From Candidatus Omnitrophota bacterium (GTDB lineage Bacteria; Omnitrophota; Gorgyraeia; 2-01-FULL-45-10), in assembly GCA_020057115.1 (NCBI GenBank), contig JAGVGJ010000010.1:64615-98931 (forward strand): a stretch of 34,317 bases of DNA, in the 5' to 3' direction. Both the position numbers and the translations under genes were made by a program. Under the pieces are notes generated by a model. The model saw nothing but the letters and a program-made list of their open reading frames with translations. It did not search any database and was not told the DNA's origin. Below are positions 33,798 to 34,317 of this stretch, one piece after another (the stretch's first letter is position 1; each line of letters starts with the position of its first letter).

Positions 33798-34145
33798 ATG
33801 AAACTTCAGAAAGTAGACGAACATCTAAAGGAGAAGCTGAAAGACCCGTATTTCAAAGAGATATACGAGCTGGAAGAGCAGAAACTTGCCGTAGTTAAAG
33901 AGATAATAAATTACCGCATAAAACATAAGATAAACCAGAAGCAATTAGCTGATATGGCAGGCGTAACCCAGCAACACATATCGAAGATAGAGAATGGCGA
34001 GTTTAGCAGCATCGCTACGCTTGAGAAAGTCTTGCTGTTTACAGGCTATACGGTAAAAATACAAGCCATCCCTTTAAGCCCCAGTATCAGACATAAGATC
34101 GAGCAATTATTCAATTCCAGGAAACGATTGCAATTGACGCAGTAG
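33798..34145 (+). CDS. higA: XRE-type antitoxin
   Basis: The protein has 115 aa. The first 35 residues are charged and helical and probably contact the toxin. A helix-turn-helix of the Cro/CI type lies at about 45-95 (INQKQLADMAGVTQQHISKIENGEF). AAAGGAG lies 10 nt before the ATG. It neutralises the toxin and probably represses the operon by binding the palindrome at 33395-33414. The gene pair is complete. Confidence 0.93.
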   Translation: MKLQKVDEHLKEKLKDPYFKEIYELEEQKLAVVKEIINYRIKHKINQKQLADMAGVTQQHISKIENGEFSSIATLEKVLLFTGYTVKIQAIPLSPSIRHKIEQLFNSRKRLQLTQ

Positions 34146-34218
34146 GTGTTTTACCCCACCAGCTTCACCCTCCCACTTTTTCGATCCTCGCGACCGGGGC
34201 TCTCGAGGGGTGGTAAGG

Positions 34219-34317
34219 GGTGTCTTGGAGCGACGTCGAAGGTCGCAATCTTTCAGCGAAGATTGCGACCTTCCGAGTGACATTCCCTCTGGGAATGGAA
34301 CGTTCGCGTAAAGACAC
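34219..34317 (+). repeat. Multi-hairpin structured element at the right edge
   Basis: The outer arms are GTGTCTT (34219-34225) and AAGACAC (34311-34317). Inside are a 13-bp stem GAAGGTCGCAATC/GATTGCGACCTTC (34238-34250 and 34261-34273) and a 7-bp stem CATTCCC/GGGAATG (34281-34297). One frame stays open from the GTG at 34219 to the window end, so this may also be the start of a coding region. The larger stem shares AAGGTCGCAAT with palindrome P4 of the ORF6N array. The 34146-34218 stretch before it shows nothing definite. Confidence 0.6.

Noticed and set aside
29870-34145. Prophage
   Set aside because: ORF6N and RhuM domains are common in phages, but no integrase, terminase, capsid, tail or lysis gene is present in the window.

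Overview
All genes in this window lie on the + strand and form a dense bacterial chromosome segment of moderate GC content. AGA/AGG arginine and ATA isoleucine codons are common. Gene content, protein style and the abundant short repeats suggest an uncultivated bacterium of the Omnitrophota (OP3) type. That placement is inferred; no rRNA gene is present to confirm it.

Layout. (1) 1-3035: the 3' part of recX, then alaS. (2) 3032-7481: hisD, hisB, hisH, hisA, hisF, hisI, mostly with 4-bp start/stop overlaps. (3) 7483-14520: a complete tryptophan set trpE, G, D, C, F, B, A, with a DUF6941-like gene between trpB and trpA. (4) 14513-20259: a manC-type mannose-1-phosphate guanylyltransferase, ruvX, an M16 peptidase, an M50 peptidase with CBS domains, rpe, and a phosphoglucomutase/phosphomannomutase. 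(5) 20268-23868: lepA, lepB, pgsA, plsY. (6) 24001-24600: two unrecognised small genes and a terminator. (7) 24719-29853: cvpA, a NIF3-family gene, dnaG and rpoD, from a near-consensus promoter. (8) 29854-34317: an accessory island with a RhuM-Fic fusion, an ORF6N-domain protein, a DUF4172-type Fic protein and a HigB/HigA toxin-antitoxin pair. No gene-free stretch exceeds 300 bases.

How it works together. The left 24 kb is anabolic and housekeeping: histidine from IGP synthesis onward, tryptophan from chorismate, GDP-mannose supply, and phospholipid synthesis. hisG, hisE and hisC are not here. The right end of the core is a macromolecular-synthesis cluster.

Two repeat systems stand out. The first is a 7-bp-period, G-rich family (GGGTCCA and variants). 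It occurs nine times between 392 and 15070, four times between genes and five times in frame inside alaS, hisH and manC. The second is confined to the island. An approximately 60-bp module resembling an ECF-sigma promoter (GCAAC-N17-CGTCT) occurs three times, and two copies run into short upstream ORFs starting MP(R/Q)NA. The island also holds a set of ~27-bp palindromes. Four form an array ahead of the ORF6N gene, one perfect copy lies inside each of the ORF6N and RhuM-Fic coding sequences, and another with the same geometry lies at the Fic promoter. This pairing of DNA-binding-protein genes with palindromes in their own leaders and coding regions is the most unusual signal in the window.
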